From Lentisphaeria bacterium (GTDB lineage Bacteria; Verrucomicrobiota; Lentisphaeria; Victivallales; Victivallaceae), in the NCBI GenBank assembly GCA_017504435.1, contig JAFVRD010000003.1, positions 1-48,277 of the forward strand: 48,277 bases of DNA, in the 5' to 3' direction. Positions 1-8,547 of this stretch are shown piece by piece. The position numbers and the translations under genes are program-made. The notes beneath the pieces are model-generated. The model was not told where the DNA came from. It did not search any database and saw nothing but the letters and a program-made list of their open reading frames with translations. Each line of letters begins with the position of its first letter. Positions within the stretch are counted from its first letter, which is position 1.

Positions 1-1
1 G

Positions 2-1000
2 ATTTCGCTTGGCGAGAGCAATTTGACGGTTTCCGGCGGTACTTTCGATCAGTATGTGGTCGGCGGCAGCCGGGTAACTGCGGCAGATGCCACCACCACC
101 CACACGGTCGGAAAGGTCAATTTGACATTGACCGGCGGCGATTTCGCCTTTGCCGGAACCACCACCGACCCCGGAGCCAGCATTTTCGGAGCCGGTTATG
201 TTCAGGGCAATAACACTGCCGCTGTAAACGCCCAGTATCAAGTTGCCGAAAGCTATGTTACTGTTGCCACAGATATTACCGGCGCGGTTTACGGCGGTGC
301 GTTTGTCAGTAAATCCGGCTTGGCTCAAGTAGATGAAGCAAACATTACGGTTTCAAGCGGTTCAGTCGATCGCGTATTCGGCGGTGGCTGGGCGCAGACC
401 AACGGCATCAGCAATGTCGGCGATGTGAATATCCTGATTGAAAACAGTGCGATAGTGGATACCATCTATGTCGGCGGCGGCAACGATATCTCCGGCGCAA
501 CCAACGTCACCGGAACGGTCACGGTTACGGTAACTGACTTGGCAGCAGTTGACTCCATTTTTATGGGCGGACGGTACAACAACAGCCTGGTGTCCGGCAA
601 TGTCACCGTTACCATCAGCGGCGGAGAAAAAACTTTTGACCGCATCAGCGGCGACGGCAGCTTCCTGGAAAATACCGGAACGAGTTCACTGGTCATTGAT
701 ACGACTGCCACGGTTGAGATGCTCGACGGCATTGATAAACTCACCATTACCGACGGCAGCACGCTGAATCTGACCAATGCGGATTTCACCGGACTGACCG
801 AAATCTGTTTCGATCTGGAAGATGCCGTGTTGGATAACGCCGATTGGACCGTGATGACCGGGGTAAGTCTGAATGAGTTTGAAAACGCCAAATTCATGAT
901 CGGAGAGACCGAAATGACATTTGCCGACAACGTTTACACCGGAGGCGGCTTCAAAGTCTTTGAAGATAAAGATGGTATCAAATTTGCAACCCTCGCATAA
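2..1000 (+). CDS. Giant beta-solenoid surface protein, C-terminal part (5' end outside window)
   Basis: The reading frame is open at the left edge of the window, so this is the last 332 residues of a longer protein; the TTG at 23 is not a real start. The visible part is low-complexity beta-strand repeat: Thr/Val/Gly-rich strands alternating with glycine turns (VYGGAF, VFGGGW, IYVGGG, IFMGGR) every 40-50 residues, as in AIDA/Pmp-like passenger domains. The last 100 residues form a less repetitive domain (TDGSTLNLTNADF, LTEICFDLED) ending in KFATLA. The whole visible part aligns with the C-terminal third of the protein at 45130-48277 (about two thirds identical by eye; shared words GGWAQTNG, NSLVSG, KTFDRISGDGS, NTGTSSL). 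No outer-membrane barrel follows. A surface or secreted role is inferred; how it leaves the cell is unknown. A 37-residue peptide gene follows 15 bp downstream. Confidence 0.75.
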   Translation: MSLGESNLTVSGGTFDQYVVGGSRVTAADATTTHTVGKVNLTLTGGDFAFAGTTTDPGASIFGAGYVQGNNTAAVNAQYQVAESYVTVATDITGAVYGGAFVSKSGLAQVDEANITVSSGSVDRVFGGGWAQTNGISNVGDVNILIENSAIVDTIYVGGGNDISGATNVTGTVTVTVTDLAAVDSIFMGGRYNNSLVSGNVTVTISGGEKTFDRISGDGSFLENTGTSSLVIDTTATVEMLDGIDKLTITDGSTLNLTNADFTGLTEICFDLEDAVLDNADWTVMTGVSLNEFENAKFMIGETEMTFADNVYTGGGFKVFEDKDGIKFATLA

Positions 1001-1015
1001 CAGAAAGAATAAAAA

Positions 1016-1129
1016 ATGAAAGCACAGAAATTCACTTACGAATCCCCGGCTTTGGAAGAGGCGAAATTCGGTCAATTCATCTCCGGAGATACTTTCGGCG
1101 AAACCATGCCGGATGATGATGACGAATAA
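1016..1129 (+). CDS. 37-residue peptide with leader-like motif and acidic tail
   Basis: A small gene 15 bp after the giant surface protein, starting ATG after AGAAAGAATAAAAA. The product begins MKAQKFTYESPALEEAKFGQ and ends in Asp-Asp-Asp-Asp-Glu. A homologue (45000-45113) follows the second giant protein, with the pattern K-F-x-(Y/F)-E-(S/T)-P-x-L-E-E-A-(K/R)-F-G-Q-F-(I/V)-(S/A)-G in both and an acidic C-terminus. The intergenic sequence is also nearly identical, which supports translation. No signal peptide or membrane segment is seen. The Y-x-x-P-x-L spacing recalls leader peptides of some RiPPs (for example lasso peptides), but no maturation enzyme is present in the window and the G-x-F element is shifted by two residues. 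It could equally be a secretion chaperone, a small surface-associated partner or a regulator. Function unknown. Confidence 0.7.
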   Translation: MKAQKFTYESPALEEAKFGQFISGDTFGETMPDDDDE

Positions 1130-1169
1130 GCAGTGTAACAGACCATTTATTTCTCTGTAGACAGTAGTT

Positions 1170-1982
1170 ATGAACGGGTGTAGAGAGAAGTATCCGTCTT
1201 TGCATTGGGGGATTTCCACGCTGGGGTGTCCGGATGCCGATTTGGCACAGGCGGCTGCATTGGCGGACCGTAACGGGATCGAATATTTGGAGATCCGCAC
1301 GGTTTCCGGTGAAAACGATGTTGCAAAAACGTTGCGTTTGCCGGAAAACAGACCAACAGCTGTCCGTCTGACCGAATCAGGACGGGTACGGGTGCTGGAC
1401 AGTTCGTTCCGTATCGCTTCGACAGATCTGGCAGCTCATGATGCACTGTTGGATGTGGCGCGGACAGCAGATGAATTCAATATTCCGTACATCCGGCTTT
1501 TCGGCGGTTTTTCCGGAGAACTTACCGGTGATATCCTCCGGCAGTGCATGGATAATATCATGTGGTTCAAAAGTTTCGGTTTCCGTACCCGTCTGGCTTT
1601 GGAGACCCATGATGGTTTTTCCTGGAGTGACCGGGTGGTGAAGCTTATGGAGTTGTGCGGTGAAGAGCTTCCGGTCATCTGGGATGCGCACCATACTTTT
1701 CAGGTCGGGAAAGAACCTTTTGCAGAGTCTTTGCGTTTGTTGAAACCGTTTTTGGTCACAATTCACTTTAAGGACAGTCATTGGGATATTGCCGCCGAAG
1801 GCGGTCCTCAATTTATTCATGATCTGCCTGGTGCCGGAGAAGTGCCGCTGACGGAACTTTTTGAACTGTTGGAGCAGGAGAAAATCACCGTGCCGGTGGT
1901 TTTGGAATATGAAAAGTTGTGGCGGCAATATCTGCCGGAACTGTCCGAAGCTCTGACTGCGTGGCAGAATTTATGCCGGTAA
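1170..1982 (+). CDS. Sugar phosphate isomerase/epimerase-like TIM barrel protein
   Basis: A 270-residue protein of the xylose isomerase-like TIM barrel superfamily (AP endonuclease family 2 fold). The expected metal-ligand positions are visible in order: Glu in LALETHDGF, Asp/His in IWDAHH, His in TIHFKDSH and Glu in VLEYEK. Members of this family isomerise or epimerise keto-sugars or cyclitols in the cytoplasm; no signal peptide is seen. The substrate cannot be read from sequence. It is followed 21 bp later by a secreted heparinase II/III-like lyase, and a Gfo/Idh/MocA dehydrogenase lies nearby, a combination typical of carbohydrate or uronate catabolic loci. The start ATG at 1170 has no strong ribosome binding site, and the next strongly family-like sequence begins around residue 11, so a slightly later start is possible. 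Confidence 0.8.
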   Translation: MNGCREKYPSLHWGISTLGCPDADLAQAAALADRNGIEYLEIRTVSGENDVAKTLRLPENRPTAVRLTESGRVRVLDSSFRIASTDLAAHDALLDVARTADEFNIPYIRLFGGFSGELTGDILRQCMDNIMWFKSFGFRTRLALETHDGFSWSDRVVKLMELCGEELPVIWDAHHTFQVGKEPFAESLRLLKPFLVTIHFKDSHWDIAAEGGPQFIHDLPGAGEVPLTELFELLEQEKITVPVVLEYEKLWRQYLPELSEALTAWQNLCR

Positions 1983-2003
1983 AATATCTATGTGGAGCAG
2001 GAA

Positions 2004-3848
2004 ATGTGCAGAAAAATTTTTTATTTATTGGTGTTGATGATTTCAGCAGTTTTGCCCATGAATAATATTTATGCCGGAGATTCTCTGAAAAAATTTATTT
2101 TTCCAGTCGCCGCCAACCGTGAACAATGGCAGACGATCAGTAATTCACCCCGCGGAAAAGATGTGGCAGATTTTTTTATTGAAAATGCCGAAATTTTGCT
2201 GGCTGAACCGGTTCCGCAAACTTCTGCCGAACTTTTTATGCGCTTCAAACGGCATGGCAACCGTATCGATTATGAAAAAATCCATTTTGAAAAAAGACAA
2301 AATCTTATCACGCTGGTACTTGCCGAATGTTTTGAATACAAAGGACGTTTTATTGATAAAATAATTGATTACCTGTGGGATATCACTTCTGAACACACCT
2401 GGTGTCTGCCGGCTCATATCAAGGACGGCAGCGAGGATCCGCTGCCGTTTTTGCAGCATGAGCAGATCGATTTGTTCGCATCAGCTACCGGTTTGAATCT
2501 GGCATTCATTCTGGAATTGCTTGAACCGGAACTTGCCGCAGTTTCACCTAACATTGTGAAATTGACCCGGCGTGAGTTGATGACCCGGATAATCGAACCG
2601 CTGGAGATCCGTCCGTTTCCGTTCAACTTCATCAAAAAAGTCAATAATTGGCGTCCGTGGTGCAGCCGCAACTGTCTGGCGGTGGTTTTGACCGTGCTCA
2701 AAGATCAGCCGGAACGTCAGAAAAAACTGATTGATTTTTTCAAGGCAGCGATGACCGATTTCATAAGAATATATTCATCTGACGGCTGCAGTAATGAGGG
2801 ACCGAATTACTGGTCAGTCAGTGTCGGTACTCTGACCGGTTTTTATGAATTGCTTCAGGAGATGCCGGATGATACCCGAAAATATGCAATGATGGGCGAT
2901 TACATCACTCATACCCTGATGTCCAAACGGTATTTCGCCAGTTTCAGTGATTGTATTGCGACCACTGATACTTTGCCGGGCGGAATTTGTTACCGCCTCG
3001 GTGAGCGTACTGCCAATCCACGGTTGATGGCGATGGGGTATGAATATGGAAATATGGAATCGGCGCTTAAACAGCGCAGTTCTGATATTTTTACATTGAT
3101 TTCCAATATCTTCTGGCTTCCGGCAGAAAAACAGCCGGAATTGCCGCCGGTTTCCAAAGCGTTAAAATATTATGACCGGCTTCAGATACTTTATCTCAAA
3201 GATGGCAAGATGAATATTGCCGCCAAACGGGGATTTTTCAGCAATCATTACCACATGGATATCGGTCAATTCATGATTTTCTGCGAAAGTCAACCGGTGG
3301 TCATCGACCTCGGCGGTACGGTATATACATTGCAGACTTTCAGTGCCGACCGTTATAAGAATTGGATCCTTAATTCCAGCGGGCACAATGTTCCTGAATT
3401 CAACGGTATCGGTCAGCTTACTGCACCGCCGCAGGATGAAAAAGCGGCAATGGTCAGCAATGATGAACACAAATGTGTTTTCAAAATGGATCTTACTTCC
3501 GCTTATCCTCCGGAAGCCAAACTGAAACAGGCTCTCCGCACAATCACATACAATTATGAGGATAATTCGGTGGAAGTTTTTGACCAGTGGGAGCTTATGC
3601 AGGACGGAAATACGGTGCGAATCCCATTGTATACCCCGGATACCGTAACGAAACGCGGCAACGGCTGGCAGATCGCCAATATGCTGTTGACCGCAGACGG
3701 AGATACTCAGGTGAAAATAACCAAACTGGATATTTCAGATGCCAAGGTCAATAAAGCATGGGGCAACAATATCCACAAAGTTGAATTGATCACTGAAAGC
3801 GGACGTCAGGGCAGCTGCAAAATGCGTTTTACCCGCTTGACCAAGTGA
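2004..3848 (+). CDS. Secreted heparinase II/III-like polysaccharide lyase
   Basis: A 614-residue protein with an N-terminal signal peptide (MCRKIFYLLVLMIS, then cleavage near NIYAG). I chose ATG 2004 over the upstream GTG 1992 because GGAG at 1994-1997 sits six bases before it. The first half is alpha-helical, as in the alpha/alpha toroid of heparinase II/III and alginate lyases. The second half has the family signature: NHYHMDIGQF (about residue 414), VIDLGGTVY, then SSGHN (about residue 457), where His and Tyr residues normally serve in beta-elimination of uronic-acid polysaccharides. A beta-sandwich tail follows. Substrate (heparin-like, alginate-like or other glycosaminoglycan) is not determinable. 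It follows the isomerase-like gene by 21 bp and is probably cotranscribed with it. Periplasmic or extracellular location is inferred from the signal peptide. Confidence 0.78.
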   Translation: MCRKIFYLLVLMISAVLPMNNIYAGDSLKKFIFPVAANREQWQTISNSPRGKDVADFFIENAEILLAEPVPQTSAELFMRFKRHGNRIDYEKIHFEKRQNLITLVLAECFEYKGRFIDKIIDYLWDITSEHTWCLPAHIKDGSEDPLPFLQHEQIDLFASATGLNLAFILELLEPELAAVSPNIVKLTRRELMTRIIEPLEIRPFPFNFIKKVNNWRPWCSRNCLAVVLTVLKDQPERQKKLIDFFKAAMTDFIRIYSSDGCSNEGPNYWSVSVGTLTGFYELLQEMPDDTRKYAMMGDYITHTLMSKRYFASFSDCIATTDTLPGGICYRLGERTANPRLMAMGYEYGNMESALKQRSSDIFTLISNIFWLPAEKQPELPPVSKALKYYDRLQILYLKDGKMNIAAKRGFFSNHYHMDIGQFMIFCESQPVVIDLGGTVYTLQTFSADRYKNWILNSSGHNVPEFNGIGQLTAPPQDEKAAMVSNDEHKCVFKMDLTSAYPPEAKLKQALRTITYNYEDNSVEVFDQWELMQDGNTVRIPLYTPDTVTKRGNGWQIANMLLTADGDTQVKITKLDISDAKVNKAWGNNIHKVELITESGRQGSCKMRFTRLTK

Positions 3849-3893
3849 CACATATAAATGTTGCGTGATTTACACTGAAACTGCCGGAAACTC

Positions 3894-4940
3894 TCAGAGA
3901 TAATTCGTAACCGGTTCCCATTTGCCGCTGAGCCCGGCGGCGTATACCGCATGGACAAGTGCTGCTGAGTTTGCCGCATCGGCAAGGGGCACTTCCGGCG
4001 CACGTTTTTCGGTGATCGCTGCAATGAAATCTGCCAGCTGGGCGGTGTGTCCGGTGCCGTAATAGTTTTTACCGATGATTTTCCCGTCATGATCAACTGC
4101 TTCCAGACGGTTGCGGATATCGGCGGTATTTTCCGGATCTTTGCCGTCAAGGAATGAGAGTTTTTCGTTGATGAATTCGATCTGGACTTCCGTTCCAGTG
4201 ATCGTCAACGCACTCCGCCATCTGGCAAATGCTGAATTGGTCGCATTGGCAGTGACAAACAGCCCGTTGGCAAATTCGGCGGTGAAAGCTGCTGTGTCCT
4301 CGGTTTCGATCACTCCCTGATGGGTGAGATTGGCACATCGGGCAGAAACATTTTTGACGTCGCCGAAAAGAAAACGCAATTGATCCAGAAAGTGGATCGC
4401 CTGATTGATAAGCACCCCGCCGCCTTCACCGGCAACTGTGCCGCGCCATGCATCTTTCTGATAATATTCATCGGTACGCAGACAGCAGAAGTTGAGGTTG
4501 ACGGTCAGTAATTTACCGAATCTGTGTTCGCGTATGAGGTCGCGCAATACAATGTTGCCCGGAGCAAAGCGGTGTTGAAAAATGCCGGAAGCAACCAATT
4601 CCGGATGAGCTTTGGCAGTGGCGACCATCCGGGCAAGATCTTCCGGAGTTCTGCCGGGGACTTTTTCACAGATAACGTGTTTTCCCGCATTGAGCGCATC
4701 ACAGACGATATCTGCATGACTGGCATGATCGGTACAGACGCTGATCGCAGAAATTTCCGGGTCATTGAGAATTGTTTTGTAATCCGTTGTTACCGCCGGG
4801 ATGTTGTACTCCTGAGCAACCGCTTGGGCACGCTCCGGGATCAGGTCACAACATACTGCAAGTTCTGCTCCGGGGATTTGTTGGAATCCCGCCGCATGAG
4901 TTCTGGAAATAACTCCGCAACCGACAATCGCGCACTTCAT
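3894..4940 (-). CDS. Gfo/Idh/MocA family NAD(P)-dependent oxidoreductase
   Basis: A 348-residue cytoplasmic dehydrogenase. The N-terminus MKCAIVGCGVISRTHA is a Rossmann nucleotide-binding loop (GxGxxxxxH), followed by the CEKVPG segment at the family's EKP position (Pro replaced by Val) and the GGGVLINQAIHFLDQL helix with the usual catalytic-region His. The start is ATG 4940, with AAGGG seven bases upstream; a longer frame to 5015 exists but adds residues with no family resemblance. Family members oxidise or epimerise sugars and cyclitols such as myo-inositol or glucose. It is divergent from the CBM9-like gene at 5092 and convergent with the lyase gene. Its promoter (4980-5008) faces that of the neighbour in a 150-bp shared region, so the two may be co-regulated. 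Exact substrate unknown. Confidence 0.88.
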   Translation of the reverse strand: MKCAIVGCGVISRTHAAGFQQIPGAELAVCCDLIPERAQAVAQEYNIPAVTTDYKTILNDPEISAISVCTDHASHADIVCDALNAGKHVICEKVPGRTPEDLARMVATAKAHPELVASGIFQHRFAPGNIVLRDLIREHRFGKLLTVNLNFCCLRTDEYYQKDAWRGTVAGEGGGVLINQAIHFLDQLRFLFGDVKNVSARCANLTHQGVIETEDTAAFTAEFANGLFVTANATNSAFARWRSALTITGTEVQIEFINEKLSFLDGKDPENTADIRNRLEAVDHDGKIIGKNYYGTGHTAQLADFIAAITEKRAPEVPLADAANSAALVHAVYAAGLSGKWEPVTNYL

Positions 4941-4979
4941 AATCATACCCTTGAATTTTGTCTGCTTGAACGTTTGTTT

Positions 4980-5008
4980 AATATACTTCTGATTACAACT
5001 GAATACAA
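4980..5008 (-). promoter_or_regulatory. Promoter of the Gfo/Idh/MocA gene
   Basis: On the minus strand TTGTAT (5003-5008) and TATATT (4980-4985) are separated by 17 bp, a close sigma-70-type match, 40 bp upstream of the start codon. A CAAACGTTCAA word lies just downstream of the -10, and a related word CAAACGCTTGA on the opposite strand overlaps the -35 of the divergent promoter; these could be a paired operator, but this is a guess. Confidence 0.55.
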
Positions 5009-5019
5009 TGTTCAAACGC

Positions 5020-5048
5020 TTGATTTTTCAGAAAAAAAGGAGTATCTT
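5020..5048 (+). promoter_or_regulatory. Promoter of the CBM9-like gene
   Basis: TTGATT (5020-5025) and TATCTT (5043-5048) with a 17-bp spacer. The -35 is part of TTGATTTTTCAGA, which recurs exactly at the htpG promoter (36617) and partly at the DUF349 and pal promoters. Confidence 0.55.
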
Positions 5049-5091
5049 AATGCTTGGTACAATATCAATGTCAACCGGGGTGTGATATCAA

Positions 5092-7215
5092 ATGAATAAA
5101 TTTTTATGTTGGTGTGCAGTTTGTTTTTTTATGACCGGGATTTCTGCCGGAGAATTGGTCATTGATCCTGCCGGAAAAAGCAGTTACAGCGGCAGATTTA
5201 CCGGTGTTGACGGCTGCATTCAAAACGGGCCGCCGTCAGCGGTGGAAATCGAGCGTACCGGACAGGCTTTGAAAATAACTCTGACTTCCCGCCGGGAAGC
5301 CGGGTGGAAACCGGTGATCGCGGGTGAAAAAGATGATGATACCGATATGTTCAACGGGGAGACCGCCGAGGTGTTTCTGATGCCGGAAAATTCGCCGGAT
5401 TATTTTCAGTTTGCGGTCAATCCGAATGGATGTATGTATAGTGCGCGCAACCGGGATTTCAGTTGGGAACCGTCACTTCCGGTACAGCGCAAAGTCCATA
5501 TCGGACCGGATCGGTGGGTGGCGCAGTTTGTGATCCCGTTTGCGGCGATATCAGCGCAAGTTCCCGGCAAGGGAACGGTGTGGCGGGCTAATTTTGCATT
5601 ATCGACATTTCGCGGCAGTTTGCGTAAACAGACCTCCTGGAGTGGAGCGGTCTCATTTCATGAGCCGCGTGAATTTGGAAAACTGATATTCGGCGGAGAA
5701 GAAAAAATCCGGATCAAAAGTTGGAACGTCCGCAACAATGCCCTGCATGCTGATATTTTTATTCCGGAAAAATTGCGTAAAAAAGTGGCAATCGTCTGTG
5801 GGGTTGACGGCAGACGTTTTGCAGTCGCCAAACCGCAATTTACCATTCCGTTATCGGGTCAGGAAATTAATCCCAAAGGAATGTCAGCAGTCGAGTTCCT
5901 GGTCGATTTGCGGGTTGAAGCAAGTAAAAAATGTCTGTTTCAACAGCGTCAGACCGCTGCTTATCCTGTCGCCGGAAATTTTACTCTCAACCGTTTTTAT
6001 TCCACTCCGTTGACCCGGGATGTTCAGTATCAATGCGATTTGGAAGCCCCGGTGGAAATGCGGCTTTTCCGGCATGGCAAAGTCATCAAAACCATTTCCA
6101 ACATTCCGGCAAATGGCTCTGTCCCGCTGGATGGCATAACTCCGGGACGGTTGACAGTTGAGGTCAAATCGTTGAAAAGTCAGATCTTCGCCCGGAGATT
6201 ATTGATTATTTGCGGCAAAGAATTGACACCGGAACCTTTGACTCCGGGCGGCCCGTCGATCGACGGCAGCAGATTGCGTATCGGCGGCAAACCGGTCTTT
6301 TTTATCAGCGGCGGATCTGCGGCGATACGGGCGCATCACGCCAGAGAGGTCTTTAACTTTGATACTGCCAATTACGGGATCATGAAAAATGCAGCGGTAC
6401 TGCGCCGTTTCCCATATGTCAGTTTGATAAGAAAACCGACCGTCGGCTATGTATATCACAATAACTGGCGTGAAATGATCGACAAAGCGGTCGCGGCAGC
6501 TCCGAAAGAACAGATGTTCCGCATCAGTTATGAGGCACAGCTTGATATTTATTTCAAAAAAGACGGCAAATTGGAACGTCATGATTCAGCTCCGTTTATA
6601 AAGGGAGTTTATGATTATGTAAAAAATAAATATCCGGAACGCATATTAACTTTACAGTGTGACCGCAGCAGTGTTTTGGCGAATTACAAAGATTCCTGTG
6701 ATATTCTGGAAGGCGCATTCTGGAGCTCATCTTATGCAGAAAGTGTTTTCCCGAATATGCAAAGTGATATGAAAACTCTCCGGGAACTTGCCGGCGGTAA
6801 ACCGGCAATATACTGGCTGGGAGTTTCCATTCCCAAAGCGGAAGTCCGGATCGCCGAAGAGGTGCGTGCCGGAGTTTATGCCGCTGTATTTAATGATATG
6901 GCGGGAGTGGTTTTTCACATGGGACATGCCGGGGTTCCGCGGGAGAGAGGACGGTTGTGGTCAGTGGTATCCGGTATCAATGCCGAAATATCCCAGTGGT
7001 ATCCCGGCTATGCACTGGGTAAAAAACTGGATAATTTCATTACCGGAGTTGAGGGGCCGTTTGTAACCAGAGCCTGGATCACCCCGGAAGGGAAAATGTA
7101 TGTCGGTGCAGTTAATCTGTCAACCGGCAGACAGCAGTTGTATCTCAAATGCAAAAAAGGCATTATCAAAGATGAATTTATTGCCGGTGATGCCAAAATA
7201 TATCAATTGCGCTGA
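5092..7215 (+). CDS. Secreted protein with N-terminal CBM9-like domain
   Basis: A 707-residue exported protein. Residues 1-20 form a signal peptide ending ISAGE. Residues 22-205 resemble the carbohydrate-binding CBM9/DOMON-like fold (WKPVIAGEKDDDTD, FNGETAEVFLMPEN, YFQFAVNPNG, WVAQFVIPF). A beta-rich linker follows to about residue 380. Residues 390-707 look like a TIM-barrel glycoside-hydrolase-type region (FDTANYGIMKN, DILEGAFWSS, IYWLGVSIP, GVYAAVFNDMAGVVFHMG), ending in a small beta domain. I cannot assign a GH family or name catalytic residues. The gene starts 5092 with a promoter at 5020; the next gene follows 51 bp later on the same strand with a strong ribosome binding site and is probably in the same transcript. 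The likely role is binding or hydrolysis of an extracellular glycan, in line with the lyase and dehydrogenase next to it. Confidence 0.65.
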   Translation: MNKFLCWCAVCFFMTGISAGELVIDPAGKSSYSGRFTGVDGCIQNGPPSAVEIERTGQALKITLTSRREAGWKPVIAGEKDDDTDMFNGETAEVFLMPENSPDYFQFAVNPNGCMYSARNRDFSWEPSLPVQRKVHIGPDRWVAQFVIPFAAISAQVPGKGTVWRANFALSTFRGSLRKQTSWSGAVSFHEPREFGKLIFGGEEKIRIKSWNVRNNALHADIFIPEKLRKKVAIVCGVDGRRFAVAKPQFTIPLSGQEINPKGMSAVEFLVDLRVEASKKCLFQQRQTAAYPVAGNFTLNRFYSTPLTRDVQYQCDLEAPVEMRLFRHGKVIKTISNIPANGSVPLDGITPGRLTVEVKSLKSQIFARRLLIICGKELTPEPLTPGGPSIDGSRLRIGGKPVFFISGGSAAIRAHHAREVFNFDTANYGIMKNAAVLRRFPYVSLIRKPTVGYVYHNNWREMIDKAVAAAPKEQMFRISYEAQLDIYFKKDGKLERHDSAPFIKGVYDYVKNKYPERILTLQCDRSSVLANYKDSCDILEGAFWSSSYAESVFPNMQSDMKTLRELAGGKPAIYWLGVSIPKAEVRIAEEVRAGVYAAVFNDMAGVVFHMGHAGVPRERGRLWSVVSGINAEISQWYPGYALGKKLDNFITGVEGPFVTRAWITPEGKMYVGAVNLSTGRQQLYLKCKKGIIKDEFIAGDAKIYQLR

Positions 7216-7266
7216 AAGAAAAATCAAAGTTTGGTCGAATGAAATATTTATACAGGAGGTAATTCA

Positions 7267-8532
7267 GTGAAAATGTTTTTTTCAAGACATGCGGTAATAT
7301 TTTTGGGTGTTTTGGGATTATTGGCATGGAGTGGTAGTGTGTCTGCGGATGATTTACGTTTGGCAGACGGACAAATCTTGCGTAATGCAGTGGTTTTACA
7401 TGTGAGCCATCAGGGAATGTCGGTTGAACATGCCGAAGGAATCCGTAATGTCCGTCCGGATGAGCTTCATCCTGTCGAGTTAAAACGGTTTGCCAGAGAA
7501 TTGTCAAGTATTCGCAAACTGGAGTTCAAAAAACGCCATAAATTACGGATCAAACAACTGCGCAGTAAGGCTGCGGCATGGCAGAATTTGCTTCCGGAAG
7601 CTCTGGCTGAGTCTGAAAAAGCTCCGGATGAGTTTTTACAGAAAAATGCATTGAAACCATCTTTTTTTGAAAAAAAAGCTGATGAAACTTGCTTAATTAA
7701 AGAAATGAATGATGTGGCATGTTCATTTACTGCTATTGATAAGTTACGTAAGGCATTGCATGCTTATCCTGAATCGGAAAATGCCGCAGAAGCCGGAATA
7801 TTGTTGGCAGAAGCAGTGAGTCTTTGTAATCAAACAGTTTCACATGTAGTAAAAAAGACAAATGAAACTGTTAAGAATTCTGAACCTGAAGTTTTGGAAT
7901 TGATGCATCGCTATCTGGTATTGACCATGAAAAATTTTTCGGCAGCTGAAAATTTTGAAGAACTGAAAAGTGCTGAAAAACTTTTAGCGGAAGGACTTGA
8001 AAACCGCAAATTACGGAATGTCATGGCTCAAATACGGGATTTCGCAGATATCCCGCAGTTAGTTAAGGCGATGTCAGATTATCCGCGTGCCGCATGCCGC
8101 GCTGAGGCAGAGAAAATGTTGATCAGACTCCGTAAGGAACGTGCTGAAAGTGCCAAAGACCCTCTGTCCGGCAAAGTCGAATTAAGCGGCTTCAAAAATA
8201 TTTGCAAGCGGCAGTGGCGTGCCGGTGATGCGCCGGAATTAGCGGATGAATTGATTGCTTTTATCCAGCAATTGCAATTTTCTGTTGAAGAAGATAAGCA
8301 TATCAGTATTAATTGGGAAAAAGTTTCTGAAAGACAAAAAGATTTTTTGCAGAGCGTGGAACAAAGTGTGCTGCTGCTGCAGGATTATCTCCACAAGAAG
8401 CGTTTGCGGTTGAGAAGTTTCAGACAAATTCAGGTGCAGGAACTTGAACAGGAACATGCGCTGCTCAAAAGCGCATTTGATTCTTACAACCGGGCAGTAT
8501 TGCTTTTCTGGAGTATTGACACCATCCGGTAA
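7267..8532 (+). CDS. Exported coiled-coil protein with PVC-type N-terminal domain
   Basis: A 421-residue protein of unknown function. The GTG at 7267 is the best start: AGGAGGT lies six bases before it, whereas ATG 7273 would be too far. The signal peptide (FFSRHAVIFLGVLGLLAW, cleavage near VSA-DD) is clear. Residues 30-75 form a small beta domain (LADGQILRNAVVLHVS, GMSVEHAEGIRNVRPDEL) of a type common at the N-terminus of exported proteins in Verrucomicrobia, Planctomycetes and Lentisphaerae. The rest is Lys/Glu/Ala/Leu-rich helix, probably coiled coil or TPR-like, without catalytic motifs. It follows the CBM9-like gene and converges, 15 bp apart, with the GH3 gene. A periplasmic structural or scaffolding role is possible; nothing more can be said. 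Confidence 0.6.
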   Translation: MKMFFSRHAVIFLGVLGLLAWSGSVSADDLRLADGQILRNAVVLHVSHQGMSVEHAEGIRNVRPDELHPVELKRFARELSSIRKLEFKKRHKLRIKQLRSKAAAWQNLLPEALAESEKAPDEFLQKNALKPSFFEKKADETCLIKEMNDVACSFTAIDKLRKALHAYPESENAAEAGILLAEAVSLCNQTVSHVVKKTNETVKNSEPEVLELMHRYLVLTMKNFSAAENFEELKSAEKLLAEGLENRKLRNVMAQIRDFADIPQLVKAMSDYPRAACRAEAEKMLIRLRKERAESAKDPLSGKVELSGFKNICKRQWRAGDAPELADELIAFIQQLQFSVEEDKHISINWEKVSERQKDFLQSVEQSVLLLQDYLHKKRLRLRSFRQIQVQELEQEHALLKSAFDSYNRAVLLFWSIDTIR

Positions 8533-8547
8533 TATGATCGCGGGAAG

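Noticed and set aside
1016-1129. Lasso-peptide precursor
   Set aside because: The Y-x-x-P-x-L spacing fits, but G-x-F is two residues late, the leader Thr is missing, no acidic residue stands at ring position 7-9 after a Gly in both copies, and no lasso cyclase or protease is in the window. Kept only as a loose comparison.
1992-2003. GTG start for the heparinase II/III gene
   Set aside because: It would place the ribosome binding site inside the coding sequence and put four polar residues before the signal peptide; ATG 2004 fits better.
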